Made by a program: the position numbers and the translations under genes
Assembly: GCA_020638675.1 (NCBI GenBank)
Contig: JACKID010000001.1
Location: forward strand, 2,294,001-2,358,000
Source of the DNA: Planctomycetota bacterium
GTDB lineage: Bacteria; Planctomycetota; UBA8742; UBA2392
DNA length: 64,000 bases
Direction: 5' to 3'
In this document: piece after piece, positions 7,849 through 16,533 of the stretch
How the letters are laid out: each line of letters starts with the position of its first letter
Numbering within the stretch: the stretch's first letter is position 1
Notes under the pieces: generated by a model
Databases searched by the model: none
Told to the model about the DNA's origin: nothing
What the model saw: the letters and a program-made list of their open reading frames with translations, nothing else

Positions 7849-9087
7849 ATGATGCGTCAGCGATTCGTCCTTTCCGCGTGCATGGCACTCTGCCTGGCCG
7901 CATGCGGCCAACCTGAAGAAGACACAGAGCCCGTCAAGCCCATCAAGGTCACCGTCGGCGTCGCGCTGGAAGAGCCGATGATTCCGACAGACCCGGCCGT
8001 CGACCCTGCCGTGGCCTATGACGGCACGCGCGTACACATGGTCTACAGCCAGTCCAACGGGACGCAGTACAATCTCATGTACACCCAGCGCCTCGGTGGC
8101 GGCAGCTTCACGGCGCCATCGCCGGTTTTCCCGGGCTCTACGGGCAACAGCCGCAACGCGCACGTGTTCATGGACAGCGCGGGAACGCTGCACATCGTCT
8201 GGGAAGAAGGCACAACGCCCAACCGCGAGATCTACTACGCCACGCGCACCAGCGGCGGCGTGCTGAGCACCCCGGTCGACATGACCAACACCAGCGAGGA
8301 CGAGGCCGACCCGCGCGTGCACGTCGACAGCACCGGGCGCATCCACATCATCTGGACCGGCTCGACTGTCCCACCCAACCCCACAACGGCGATCTACTAC
8401 AGGCGCACGCAGGGTTCGATCTTCCTGTCCGCGACGATTCTGCCCAAGGGCACAGGCAACCAGCCGGCCGAAATGGGCGACATCTGCACCGACGCCGGCG
8501 ACCGCATTTACGTGGTCTGGGCCGAAAGCGACGGGGCGTCCCGCAACATCCGCATGGTCCGCAGTGACGACAACGGGCAGAATTTCGGCGGTGTCGGCAG
8601 CGGCTTTGCCGCTAGCGGCTCGGTCGACATGACCCAGCCGCGCGTGCAGGGCGGCACCGACGGCGAAGTCTTCCTCACGTTCGTGGGCCAGGCGCAGAAC
8701 GGCGACCGGGCGTTGTTCGTCACATACACGCGCACGGGCGGCACGTTTGCCAGCCCGGGCCAACTGGTCAGCAGCCAGACGCTCGGCATACGCGACCCGG
8801 AAATCGCCGCCTTCGACCGCGGCTCGAACGACTACAACGTCTTCGTCGTCTGCAACGACGGCTCCACCGCGGGAGGAGCAATTCTACTGTTCAGCAGCCA
8901 CGACAACGGCGAGAACTGGTCCGAGGACCCTGTGGACATGAGCCAGGGCAACTCCCAGCCCGTGACAAACGTTTCCCCGGCCGTGGCGCTGGACGACAAC
9001 GAGGTCATCGTCAGCTGGGCGGCGCAGCCCCAGGGGGGTGGAATCGTCCGGACCTGGACCTCGACCAGCGACTACAGCTTGCCCTAG
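7849..9087 (+). CDS. Sialidase-like beta-propeller lipoprotein
   Basis: 412 residues. The lipoprotein signal ends in LCLAAC at about residue 19. The mature part shows repeated blades with the pattern hxIVW at strand ends (HIVWEEG, HIIWTGS, YVVWAES, VIVSWAAQ) and an Asp-box (SSHDNGENW, SxDxGxxW) near residue 360 plus a weaker one (SDDNGQNF), as in BNR/sialidase-fold proteins. Catalytic Arg triad and Tyr/Glu of true sialidases cannot be assigned, so this may be a binding propeller. Probably outer-membrane or surface anchored. Confidence 0.75.
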   Translation: MMRQRFVLSACMALCLAACGQPEEDTEPVKPIKVTVGVALEEPMIPTDPAVDPAVAYDGTRVHMVYSQSNGTQYNLMYTQRLGGGSFTAPSPVFPGSTGNSRNAHVFMDSAGTLHIVWEEGTTPNREIYYATRTSGGVLSTPVDMTNTSEDEADPRVHVDSTGRIHIIWTGSTVPPNPTTAIYYRRTQGSIFLSATILPKGTGNQPAEMGDICTDAGDRIYVVWAESDGASRNIRMVRSDDNGQNFGGVGSGFAASGSVDMTQPRVQGGTDGEVFLTFVGQAQNGDRALFVTYTRTGGTFASPGQLVSSQTLGIRDPEIAAFDRGSNDYNVFVVCNDGSTAGGAILLFSSHDNGENWSEDPVDMSQGNSQPVTNVSPAVALDDNEVIVSWAAQPQGGGIVRTWTSTSDYSLP

Positions 9088-9129
9088 GTGGCCGCGAGCG
9101 GAAAATTACCTCAACGAACGTGCTCCCCA

Positions 9130-9157
9130 TTGACACGGTAGGCGCAAACCCTATCGT
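9130..9157 (+). promoter_or_regulatory. Putative sigma-70-type promoter of the TPR/alpha-CTD gene
   Basis: TTGACA (9130-9135), 16-base spacer, TATCGT (9152-9157), ending 67 bases before the ATG at 9225. A short inverted repeat (GCCTCG ... CGAGGC, about 9179-9205) lies in the leader. Sequence match only. Confidence 0.4.
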
Positions 9158-9224
9158 TTTCTGCCCTTGAGAGATCGCTGCCTCGTCGCGCACTGTGGCG
9201 AGGCGTCGTTTATTGGAGTCATGA

Positions 9225-10511
9225 ATGTCCACCGCGGTTGCCTCCGACCTGCTGACCGAAGTTACCGAGACAAAATCACCTGACATCAAGCACCTGCTGC
9301 AGCTGCGCGAGCAACTGCTGGCGGAGCCCGGGCTGCGCAAGACCGCAGACGCCGCGCTTGATAACTGGACCGCATCACGCGAACGCCAGGGCGTGCTGCT
9401 GTACCTGCTCGGGCGCCTTGAGCGCTCGCTGACTATCCTCGAAACCGAGGCCGCCAGCGCATGGAGCAAGCACTTCCTCGCGCGCGCCTACGTTGACTGC
9501 GGCTTCTACGCCAAGGGCGAAGAGCTGCTCAGCGGCGAGCTGAAGAACAACAAGGACCTCGAAGTCGTCATGCCCCTGTACCGCTCACAGGTCATGCAGG
9601 GCAAGTACGACGAGGCCGCGAAGACACTCAAGGCCTTCAAGGGCGATCACCCGTCCGTCAAGGCCGGCTTCATTGAGCTGAAGTACCGCGAAGGCGACCT
9701 CGAGACCGCGATGGATGAAATCGTCGCGCTTTACAACGATGTGCAGGACGACCGCATGGTCGCGTTCGTCTACGGCCAGATCGCGCAGGCCGCCGGTGAC
9801 GACGAAGCCGCGCGCCGCGCCTATGAGCAGATCGCCCAGCACCCGCCGGTAGCGGTGGACGTGTTGATTAACCTCGGCACGCTGTATGAAGACGAGTCGC
9901 ACTGGGAACTCGCCATCAAGTGCTATGAGACGGTGCTGGCTGCATACCCGACGCACTCGCGCGCCCGCCTTTACAAGCGCGACGCGGAAGCCAGCAAGAA
10001 CATGTACTACGACGAAGATCGTGAGCGCAAGGAAGACAAGCGCCTGCAGATCCTGCGCACGCCGGTCACCGACTTCGAGCTTTCGGTGCGCTCGCGCAAC
10101 TGCCTGCAGAAGATGAAGATCGACACGCTCGGCGACCTGATCCTGAAGACCGAGTCCGAGCTGCTGAGCTACAAGAACTTCGGCGAGACCAGCCTGCAGG
10201 AAATCAAGTCCATCCTCGGCTCCAAGGGCCTGCGACTGGGCATGCGCACCGAGGACGCGCTCGCCTACGCTCCGCCGGAAGACGGCAGCGCACCGGTCAT
10301 CACGGGCGACGACCAGCTGGCGCAATCGATCGACGCGCTGGAGCTTTCCGTGCGCTCGCGTCGATGCATGGAGCGACTTGGTATCAAGACTGTCGGCGAA
10401 TTGGTCGACAAGACAGAGGCCGAGCTTGTGGCCGCGCCGAACTTCGGCCAGACCTCGCTCAACGAAGTGCGCCAGAAGCTGGCCGAGATGAACCTGTCGC
10501 TCAAGGGCTAA
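9225..10511 (+). CDS. TPR protein with two RNA polymerase alpha-CTD-like domains
   Basis: 428 residues. Residues about 60-255 are TPR-like helical repeats (for example VDVLINLGTLYEDESHWELA). Residues about 281-345 and 370-428 are two copies of the RNA polymerase alpha-subunit C-terminal domain: FELSVRSRNCLQKMKIDTLG ... NFGETSLQEIKSILG and LELSVRSRRCMERLGIKTVG ... NFGQTSLNEVRQKLA. Compared with the E. coli alpha-CTD, the DNA-contact positions Arg265, Cys269, Gly296 and Ser299 are kept in both copies, Asn268 only in the first, and Lys298 is Thr in both. No alpha N-terminal domain is present, so this is not RpoA. Likely a cytoplasmic DNA-binding or transcription-associated factor. GGAG precedes the ATG. 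Confidence 0.85.
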   Translation: MSTAVASDLLTEVTETKSPDIKHLLQLREQLLAEPGLRKTADAALDNWTASRERQGVLLYLLGRLERSLTILETEAASAWSKHFLARAYVDCGFYAKGEELLSGELKNNKDLEVVMPLYRSQVMQGKYDEAAKTLKAFKGDHPSVKAGFIELKYREGDLETAMDEIVALYNDVQDDRMVAFVYGQIAQAAGDDEAARRAYEQIAQHPPVAVDVLINLGTLYEDESHWELAIKCYETVLAAYPTHSRARLYKRDAEASKNMYYDEDRERKEDKRLQILRTPVTDFELSVRSRNCLQKMKIDTLGDLILKTESELLSYKNFGETSLQEIKSILGSKGLRLGMRTEDALAYAPPEDGSAPVITGDDQLAQSIDALELSVRSRRCMERLGIKTVGELVDKTEAELVAAPNFGQTSLNEVRQKLAEMNLSLKG

Positions 10512-10531
10512 AGACAACTCGAAATGAACAA

Positions 10532-10581
10532 TGCAAAATCCAAAATTGGACCGCACGCCTGAGTCCATTTTGGATTTTGCA
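10532..10581. repeat. AT-rich inverted repeat between TPR/alpha-CTD gene and kinase gene
   Basis: TGCAAAATCCAAAATTGGA (10532-10550) faces TCCATTTTGGATTTTGCA (10564-10581), nearly perfect, in otherwise GC-rich DNA. It could fold as a hairpin between the two cotranscribed genes. Related ATTTTGGATTT strings occur at 59788-59820. Confidence 0.7.
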
Positions 10582-10602
10582 ATTTGAAGTCCCTGCGGAG
10601 CT

Positions 10603-11907
10603 GTGATGTCGGATGCCACGGGCACAGTTACCGACCCTCTCGAATTCAGAGAGGGCCGCGGCGCCCTGGACTTTGGCCTGCTCGCCGTTCGCAACGGCTT
10701 GCTGACGGCCGAGCAGCTTGAAGATTGTCGCGCCAAGCAGGCGGCCAGCGCCAACCTCGGCGAAAACAAGACACTCAAGGACATCATCCTCGCCAGCCGC
10801 CTCATGACCGAGGAAGAGTGCCTGCGCGTCGAGCGTGCGCAGCAGCACCTGACGCAGGACCGCGAGCGCAAGCAGGACCTCAAGTTCAAGGGCTACGAGA
10901 TCATCAGCACGCTCGGTGAAGGCGGGCTGGGCAGCGTGTTCAAGGCGCGCCAGGTCAGCATGAACCGGCTCGTCGCGTTCAAGGTGCTGCACAACCAGTG
11001 GATCAGCGACGACGAGTTCCGCAAACGCTTCGTGCTTGAGGCCCGCATCGTCGGCAAGCTGAGCCACCAGAACCTGATTCAGGTCTACGACGTCGGGCGC
11101 GAGGCCGACTACTACTACTTCAGCATGGAGTTCGTCGACGGGCGTACGGTCGAAGACCTCGTGCGTGAGGCCCCGCGCAAGCAGATGGAAGTCGCGCGCG
11201 CCGTGGACATCTGCATCCAGACGCTGCGCGCGATCAACTACTACAAAGACTTCGACATCGTCCACCGCGACATCAAGCCCAGCAACATCATGATCACGCG
11301 CTCGGGCCTGGTGAAGCTGGGCGACTTCGGCTTCGTGAAGAGCAAGCTGGACAAGGAGCTGGGCTACGAGGGCATGGTGCTCGGCACACCGGACTACATC
11401 GCGCCCGAGCAGGCCATGGGCAAGGAAGACGTCGACTATCGCGCCGACATCTACAGCATGGGCGCGACGCTGTACCACATGCTCACCGGGCGTCCGATGT
11501 ACGACGGCACGCCCAGCAAGGTCATGCTCGCGCACACGCGCACGCCAATGCCGGACCCGCGCACGTATCGCCCCAGCCTGGGCGACGACGTGGTCAACGT
11601 GCTGCAACGCATGCTGGCGAAAGACCCCAACCAGCGCTACGCGAACATCAACAGCCTGTTCGCCGACCTCGAGGCACTGCGCGATGCCCACAAGGCCAAG
11701 GCCGCAACGAAGTACGAGATCGGCAAGAGCAGCATCATGCGCGCGCTGAACATCGAAAAGAGCCGCCACAATGAGCTGGCCGAGCGCATCAAGACCGCCG
11801 AAGCCAAGGCCGACGCCGCCTCCGCCGCGGCAAAGCTGGCCTGGGGAGTGGCCGCCGGCGCGGTTATCGCGGCGCTGACCTTCCTGATTCTCTGGCTGGC
11901 TACGTAG
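10603..11907 (+). CDS. Membrane-anchored Ser/Thr protein kinase
   Basis: 434 residues. A helical N-terminal region (about 18-85: FGLLAVRNGLLTAEQLEDC ... LKDIILASRLMTEEE) resembles the GspE/MshE N-terminal domain. The Hanks-type kinase domain runs from about 97 to 365: glycine loop LGEGGLGSVFKA, Lys in AFKVL, catalytic HRDIKPSN at about 220, GDFGFVK, and IAPEQ. A coiled-coil stretch leads to a C-terminal membrane helix (about 412-432), so the kinase faces the cytoplasm as a tail-anchored protein. All catalytic residues are present. It follows the TPR/alpha-CTD gene by 91 bases and abuts the next ORF with no gap, suggesting an operon. Confidence 0.92.
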   Translation: MMSDATGTVTDPLEFREGRGALDFGLLAVRNGLLTAEQLEDCRAKQAASANLGENKTLKDIILASRLMTEEECLRVERAQQHLTQDRERKQDLKFKGYEIISTLGEGGLGSVFKARQVSMNRLVAFKVLHNQWISDDEFRKRFVLEARIVGKLSHQNLIQVYDVGREADYYYFSMEFVDGRTVEDLVREAPRKQMEVARAVDICIQTLRAINYYKDFDIVHRDIKPSNIMITRSGLVKLGDFGFVKSKLDKELGYEGMVLGTPDYIAPEQAMGKEDVDYRADIYSMGATLYHMLTGRPMYDGTPSKVMLAHTRTPMPDPRTYRPSLGDDVVNVLQRMLAKDPNQRYANINSLFADLEALRDAHKAKAATKYEIGKSSIMRALNIEKSRHNELAERIKTAEAKADAASAAAKLAWGVAAGAVIAALTFLILWLAT

Positions 11908-12357
11908 ATGCCGCCGCCAGACGGAACCCGCTTTCACGCATCACTAAGCCGCTGGACAATCGGCCTCCTGGTCGCGACCGCGTTCGTAGTCGCCGCGACA
12001 TTCGGCATTGAGACTCTGCGCTCCGACTGGGTTCTGGTCGGCGTGGTCGTGCTGGCTGCATCGGTCGCCGTGGCCGTGGCAGGCGAGGTCTTGCTGCACT
12101 TCGTGGCCGGCCCGCGCAGTTACGTGGTGAATGACACGGGGCTGTGGTTCGGTCGCGGCAGCAATCTGACGAAGCTGTTCGACTGGAGCGAAGTAACTTC
12201 CTGGAAGCTCATCACGCAGCGCAACGGCAACGACCGTTGGAAGATTGAAACGGATGACAAGGTCTTCACCATCCGCAAGCTCGACGTGGAGCTTCCCTCG
12301 GCAGACAATTTCGCACGCGAACTTGAAACACGGATCAGTACCCCGCGATCCGCTTGA
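11908..12357 (+). CDS. Small two-helix membrane protein with PH-like tail
   Basis: 149 residues; the ATG follows the kinase stop codon directly (TAGATG), indicating translational coupling. Two membrane helices (about 17-34 and 42-66) are followed by a soluble beta-rich part (YVVNDTGLWFGRG ... FDWSEVTSWKLI ... FTIRKLDVELPS) that looks like the bacterial PH-like fold of YcxB/YdbS-type proteins. Two similar small proteins occur at 13670-14221 and 56146-56676. Convergent with aroA, whose stop is 2 bases away. Function unknown. Confidence 0.7.
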   Translation: MPPPDGTRFHASLSRWTIGLLVATAFVVAATFGIETLRSDWVLVGVVVLAASVAVAVAGEVLLHFVAGPRSYVVNDTGLWFGRGSNLTKLFDWSEVTSWKLITQRNGNDRWKIETDDKVFTIRKLDVELPSADNFARELETRISTPRSA

Positions 12358-12359
12358 GC

Positions 12360-13649
12360 TCATGGGCGCGGATAGAGGCGCGCCCAGTACTCCCAGAACG
12401 TGGGGAAGCTCTTGGCGACGCACTCCGGGTGTTCGATCTTGATCGCCGTACGCAGGCCGGCGATGGCAAAGCTCATTGCCATGCGGTGATCGTCATACGT
12501 GGATATAGCAACCGGCTTTGAGTGCGAAGCGTCAGCGATCGGCCCGTCCACTTCCAGCCAGTCGCCACCTGCCAGTGTTTCTACGCCAAGTTTCTTCAAC
12601 TCGGCCTGCAATGCCGCAATCCGATCCGTCTCCTTCACCCGCAGCGTGCTCAGCCCTTTCAGGCGTGAAGTCCCCTGCGCAAAGGCGCACACGACCGCGA
12701 GTGTTTGGGCGCAATCCGGCAGGCCAGAGAGATCCGCTTCAATCGCACGCAGTGGTGCACCCTTCACACCAAGACCGTTCGGGAACTCCAGCACTTCGCA
12801 ACCCATCTGCTCCAGCAGGTCGACAAAACGTACGTCCCCTTGCACGCCGCCCCGCGCCAAGCCATCAATCACGCATGTGCCGCCAGTGACAGCCGCCGCG
12901 CCCCAGAAGTAGCTCGCGGCCGTGCCATCCGGCGGGCAGGTGTAGTGCGTCGGCCGATAGTTTGCTTCGTGGATGTGAAAGCGCCGATAGCCGTCGCGCT
13001 CGATGTTGCTCTCGGGAATGCCGAACGCCTTCATCACTTCCAGCGTGATGTCCGCGTAAGGCTTGCTGACGAGATCACCCTCGATTTCGATCTCGATTCC
13101 CCCACCGCGCGTCGGTGCAATCATCAGCAGTGCAGACAGGAACTGGCTGGAGACGTCGCCTCGCAGAGTGCATTTGCCGCCGCGCAATGACGCTCCTTCG
13201 ATCTCCAATGGAACGCAGCCCGACGCGCCCGCCTCAGTGATCCGCGCTTCCAACTGCCGAAGGGCGGCGATCAGTTCCCCCATCGGGCGCTCGCGCATGC
13301 GCTCGTTGCCATCCAGCGTGAACTGCCCGGGCATCACCGTCAGCAGCGCCGTCGCAAACCGAGTCACGGTGCCGGCCGGCCCGGTGTACACCTTCACGGG
13401 ATGTGCCGGTGGATTCTTCGGCGGCGTCAGAGAAACTTCCTTCGACAGCGGGTTTGCGCGCCGCACCTGCCAGCCCAGATCAGCCAGCACGTTCAACATC
13501 AACGCCGTGTCGTCGGCTGGGGAGAGATTCGAGATGGTGCAGGGCGAGCCCGATAGCGCCGTACAAACTAGCGCGCGATTCGCAAACGACTTTGAGCCTG
13601 GCAACTCGAGCCGTGAATTGATGGAACCCTTGAGCGGTTCAAGAATCAT
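12360..13649 (-). CDS. aroA: 3-Phosphoshikimate 1-carboxyvinyltransferase (EPSP synthase)
   Basis: Sixth step of the shikimate pathway: shikimate-3-phosphate plus PEP gives EPSP. 429 residues, normal length. Signatures visible: LPGSKSFANRALVCTAL near the start (PEP and substrate Lys/Ser), GTVTRFATALL (a variant of the GTxxR motif), GNERMRERPMGELI, SSQFLSALLM, RVKETDRIAAL and YDDHRMAMSFAIAGL. The family's usual GNAGT motif here reads TGPAGTVTRF. It is the last gene of a minus-strand run; the membrane protein gene upstream ends 20 bases before its start. Confidence 0.96.
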   Translation of the reverse strand: MILEPLKGSINSRLELPGSKSFANRALVCTALSGSPCTISNLSPADDTALMLNVLADLGWQVRRANPLSKEVSLTPPKNPPAHPVKVYTGPAGTVTRFATALLTVMPGQFTLDGNERMRERPMGELIAALRQLEARITEAGASGCVPLEIEGASLRGGKCTLRGDVSSQFLSALLMIAPTRGGGIEIEIEGDLVSKPYADITLEVMKAFGIPESNIERDGYRRFHIHEANYRPTHYTCPPDGTAASYFWGAAAVTGGTCVIDGLARGGVQGDVRFVDLLEQMGCEVLEFPNGLGVKGAPLRAIEADLSGLPDCAQTLAVVCAFAQGTSRLKGLSTLRVKETDRIAALQAELKKLGVETLAGGDWLEVDGPIADASHSKPVAISTYDDHRMAMSFAIAGLRTAIKIEHPECVAKSFPTFWEYWARLYPRP

Positions 13650-13669
13650 GTGCTCACAAATGGCAACGA

Positions 13670-14221
13670 CTACTCCTGACGCGTCGTCACCTCCAACTCG
13701 GGTCGTAGCTTCTGCATGACAGCGATAACTGTTTCGAGCGTAGTGCCGGTCGGCAGAATGGCTTCAGGCCACGCCAACGCGTCGTCCGCTCCGGATGATG
13801 CAAATACAGCATATAGCAACCGCTTTATTGTCGTCATTGAGGCACCCCAAGTTGCCTGTTCGCTGGGCACAACTACGAGCCTCCGATGTCCGTTTCGCTT
13901 CACAACAATTGCCACCTCGCCAATGTCATCCCATGCGAACCGACCGAGGCGCCAAACGCTGGCTTGGTCGTCAATGCCTTCGGCGTCAAGAGTTAGAACC
14001 GGGCGATTCCAAATCACTCGATACCAGCTCTTTGCCCCGAAGTAGCCGGACACAATGGCACATCCCGCCCCAAGTGCGATGGTCTGTGCGGTCCTGTCTG
14101 ACTTGACCTCGAGCACAACCAGCGCGATGCCCATTGCAAAGAAAACCGCTAGCACGATTCCAACAACCACATACTGACGCAGAGTGCAACGAAACGTGAC
14201 TGGAGAGAGCGGTCGCTGCAT
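13670..14221 (-). CDS. Small two-helix membrane protein with PH-like tail
   Basis: 183 residues. Two membrane helices at about 17-37 and 46-64, then a beta-rich soluble part (PVLTLDAEGIDDQASVWRLG, RFAWDDIGEVAIVVKRNGHR) similar in plan to the protein at 11908-12357: the hD.eGI..........h.W.dI..h pattern recurs. It lies between the cysteine desulfurase (4 bases upstream) and aroA (20 bases downstream), so it is probably cotranscribed with them. No catalytic motif; function unknown. Confidence 0.7.
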   Translation of the reverse strand: MQRPLSPVTFRCTLRQYVVVGIVLAVFFAMGIALVVLEVKSDRTAQTIALGAGCAIVSGYFGAKSWYRVIWNRPVLTLDAEGIDDQASVWRLGRFAWDDIGEVAIVVKRNGHRRLVVVPSEQATWGASMTTIKRLLYAVFASSGADDALAWPEAILPTGTTLETVIAVMQKLRPELEVTTRQE

Positions 14222-14225
14222 GCGA

Positions 14226-15383
14226 CTACCCGATGCCCTTCAGGTGCTTGTAGTTGGCCACGCACAGATCGGCCAGACGGTTGGCTTGCGCCTCGGCGAT
14301 ATCCGGGCCGAACGAGATTCGTATGCAACCGATCGCGTCTTCCCACGAGAGTCCCATGGCAGCCAGCACGTGGCTGGGGTCGGTTTCTCCCGGCGCGCAC
14401 GCGCTGCCGAGCCCGACACAGAAGCCCTGCTCGCCGAGCTCAATCGCCAGCGCCTGGCCTTCGATCTCAAGGAAGCTGATGTTGCTGATGTTCGGCAGGC
14501 GCGGTGCGCCCTTACCGTTGATACGCACGTGGTCGCCGAGGCCGGCCAGTATCCGCTCTTCCATCGCGTCACGGATCTTCTCGACACGCGGCCAGATCTT
14601 CGCACGCTCGGCGTCAGCCAGCTCCATGGCCTTGGCGAGTGCCGCCATGCCGCTCATATCTTCCGTGCCAGCGCGATAGCCCCACTCCTGCGGCCCACCC
14701 ACGATCACCGGCGAGATGCGGTTCGTCATCTCGTTGTAAAGCAGTCCGGTGCCCTTCGGGCCGCCGAACTTGGCACCGGCCAGGCTCATCAGGTCAGCGC
14801 CGAATTCCTTGGGTTGTAGCGGCAACTTCCAGAACGCCTGCACGGCGTCGCAATGGAACTTGGCGCCGCCCGCGTGCGCGATCTCGCCGATCTCTTTCAC
14901 AGGCTGAATCACGCCGGTTTCGTTGTTGGCGTACATCACGCTGACCAGCGCCGTTCGCTCAGAGACCGCTTTGCGCAGCGCCGCCAGGTCGATTACCCCG
15001 TCTGGTTTCACCGGCACGTAGTGGACCTTCGTTCCGGCCGTCTCCATGCGCTGGGCTTCCAGCAGCACGGCGTGGTGTTCAATCGCGCTGATGACCAGCT
15101 CGTTGCGCGGCGCGGTCGCTCGCTCCATCACGCCGCGCAGTGCAAGGATGTCGCTCTCCGTGCCGCCGCTCGTGAAGATGATCTCGCGCGGGTCGGCGCC
15201 GATCACCTTGCCCATGCGCTCGTGCAGCTCCCACAGGTGCTTCTTGGCAACGTACGCGAGCGGGTGGTGCGCGCCGGGGTTGCTGTACTGCTGCGTGGCG
15301 TACTGGTGGAACACTTCCAGCACTTCCGGGCGCGCCGGCGAGCCAGCCGCGTAGTCGCAGTAAACGTATTCTCTCGCCGTCAC
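14226..15383 (-). CDS. NifS/IscS-type cysteine desulfurase
   Basis: PLP enzyme that takes sulfur from cysteine for Fe-S and other sulfur cofactors. 385 residues from a GTG at 15383 whose first bases overlap the TGA of the ferredoxin gene (GTGA), with GGAG upstream; earlier in-frame starts would overlap that gene by up to 90 bases. Motifs: YCDYAAGSP at the start, FTSGGTESDILAL, SAIEHHAVL, HCDAVQAFWKLP, the PLP Lys in LAGAKFGGPKGTG, and the catalytic-Cys loop GLGSACAPGE. The residue before the PLP lysine is Ala where the family nearly always has His, which is unusual. Coupling to the polyferredoxin suggests a role in its cluster supply. Confidence 0.9.
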   Translation of the reverse strand: MTAREYVYCDYAAGSPARPEVLEVFHQYATQQYSNPGAHHPLAYVAKKHLWELHERMGKVIGADPREIIFTSGGTESDILALRGVMERATAPRNELVISAIEHHAVLLEAQRMETAGTKVHYVPVKPDGVIDLAALRKAVSERTALVSVMYANNETGVIQPVKEIGEIAHAGGAKFHCDAVQAFWKLPLQPKEFGADLMSLAGAKFGGPKGTGLLYNEMTNRISPVIVGGPQEWGYRAGTEDMSGMAALAKAMELADAERAKIWPRVEKIRDAMEERILAGLGDHVRINGKGAPRLPNISNISFLEIEGQALAIELGEQGFCVGLGSACAPGETDPSHVLAAMGLSWEDAIGCIRISFGPDIAEAQANRLADLCVANYKHLKGIG

Positions 15384-16051
15384 TTCGCGCTCCGTTTCGG
15401 GCGGGGCAGCACCACGATGCTGGATGGCTTCGTGGGACATTCCTGCACGCACAGCCCGCAGCCCGTGCATATGCGGCTGTCGACTTTCGGCACCGTCGCA
15501 TCAAAGTCAATGGCGTTGGGCTCGAGCGGGCAGGCGTCGTGGCAGGCGCGGCAGCTCTTGCCGAGATAGCCGAGGCAGGTGTCCGGCTCGACGACCGCGA
15601 TGCCGATGCGGATCTCCCCCACCGGCGTCTTCTTCAGCGCGCCCGTCGGGCAGACATCCATGCAGTCGCCGCACAGCGTGCAGGCGCCGTGGTTCGGGCG
15701 CAGCATCGGCGTGCCTTCCGTGCCGCCGTCCTTGCCGTTGCTGCGGACGATCACCTTCTCTGGGCAGGCCTCGACGCACTTGTTGCATTTGCTGCAGACG
15801 TCGCTGAACGAGTCTTCGTGAATCGCACCCGGCGGGCGGAAGAACTTGCGACCGTGTATGTCCGTGAAGTCGCGCGGAACGGCCGATCCCTTGGTCAGCC
15901 CGCCTTCGTACAGCTTTTTGAACAGCCCGGGGTCCCAGTTCTGGACGATCTTCGAGCCCGGCACGAAGCGCGTGGCCTGCTTCACGGCCTCGCCCGCGAA
16001 CTTGCGGATCGAGTCGCGCTTGTCAGGGTCCACTGGCTTCTGGTCGGCCAT
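15380..16051 (-). CDS. Four-cluster 4Fe-4S ferredoxin (MauM/NapG-like)
   Basis: 223 residues with four cysteine clusters: CSKCNKCVEACP at about 89, CTLCGDCMDVCP at about 127, a spaced variant CLGYLGKSCRACHDACP at about 160, and CTGCGLCVQECP at about 196. This order, including the long third cluster, matches the MauM/NapG polyferredoxin family that passes electrons to or from quinol-linked oxidoreductases. No twin-Arg signal is visible, so I place it in the cytoplasm or on the inner membrane face. It precedes and overlaps the cysteine desulfurase gene. Its redox partner is not obvious in this window. Confidence 0.88.
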   Translation of the reverse strand: MADQKPVDPDKRDSIRKFAGEAVKQATRFVPGSKIVQNWDPGLFKKLYEGGLTKGSAVPRDFTDIHGRKFFRPPGAIHEDSFSDVCSKCNKCVEACPEKVIVRSNGKDGGTEGTPMLRPNHGACTLCGDCMDVCPTGALKKTPVGEIRIGIAVVEPDTCLGYLGKSCRACHDACPLEPNAIDFDATVPKVDSRICTGCGLCVQECPTKPSSIVVLPRPKRSAK

Positions 16052-16072
16052 GGCCGCAGGATACCGGCTGGC

Positions 16073-16522
16073 TCAGGCCTGTGGCAGGGGGTTGAATCGC
16101 ACCGGCGGCAGATCCACCCGGCGGTGATTCTCGATCATCCACACGGCCGCTTCTACGCCTGTGACTTGGCGGGCGGCGGGCTGCTTGAAGCTGATCAGCC
16201 GCTGCTTGAGCTCGACGTCTTCATGAAGAATGGCAACGCCATATTCACCGGCCGGCAACCCCGCATTGGCCAGCGGAACCTCCAGGACCAGCTCCTTGCA
16301 AGCGGCAGGCACCTCGAACGGCTCAGACATGAGGGCGGGAGCGATGCCCACCCGGGCAGTGAACGGCGCGTCGTGCTCAAGCGCCAGCCAAATGGCCATG
16401 CTGGTCGGGACGTGCCAGTCCGCACCGATGGTGTCGAACCACTCCGTTTCGAACTCGTGAAGAATGACCCGCTTGCAGGTCATGAGCGAAGTAGCCACTG
16501 GCCCGCCGTCGGCGCGATCCAT
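16073..16522 (-). CDS. Hypothetical protein downstream of mqnD
   Basis: 149 residues from the ATG at 16522; a GTG at 16543 overlapping the mqnD stop is an alternative. The sequence (MTCKRVILHEFETEWFDTIG; LALEHDAPFTARVGIAPAL; LVLEVPLANAGLPAGEYGVA) suggests an all-beta soluble domain with alternating strands. No signal peptide or known motif. It sits 12 bases or less from mqnD and 21 bases before the ferredoxin gene, so it is likely in the same transcript. Not recognised. Confidence 0.65.
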   Translation of the reverse strand: MDRADGGPVATSLMTCKRVILHEFETEWFDTIGADWHVPTSMAIWLALEHDAPFTARVGIAPALMSEPFEVPAACKELVLEVPLANAGLPAGEYGVAILHEDVELKQRLISFKQPAARQVTGVEAAVWMIENHRRVDLPPVRFNPLPQA

Positions 16523-16533
16523 GGACGATCCGG

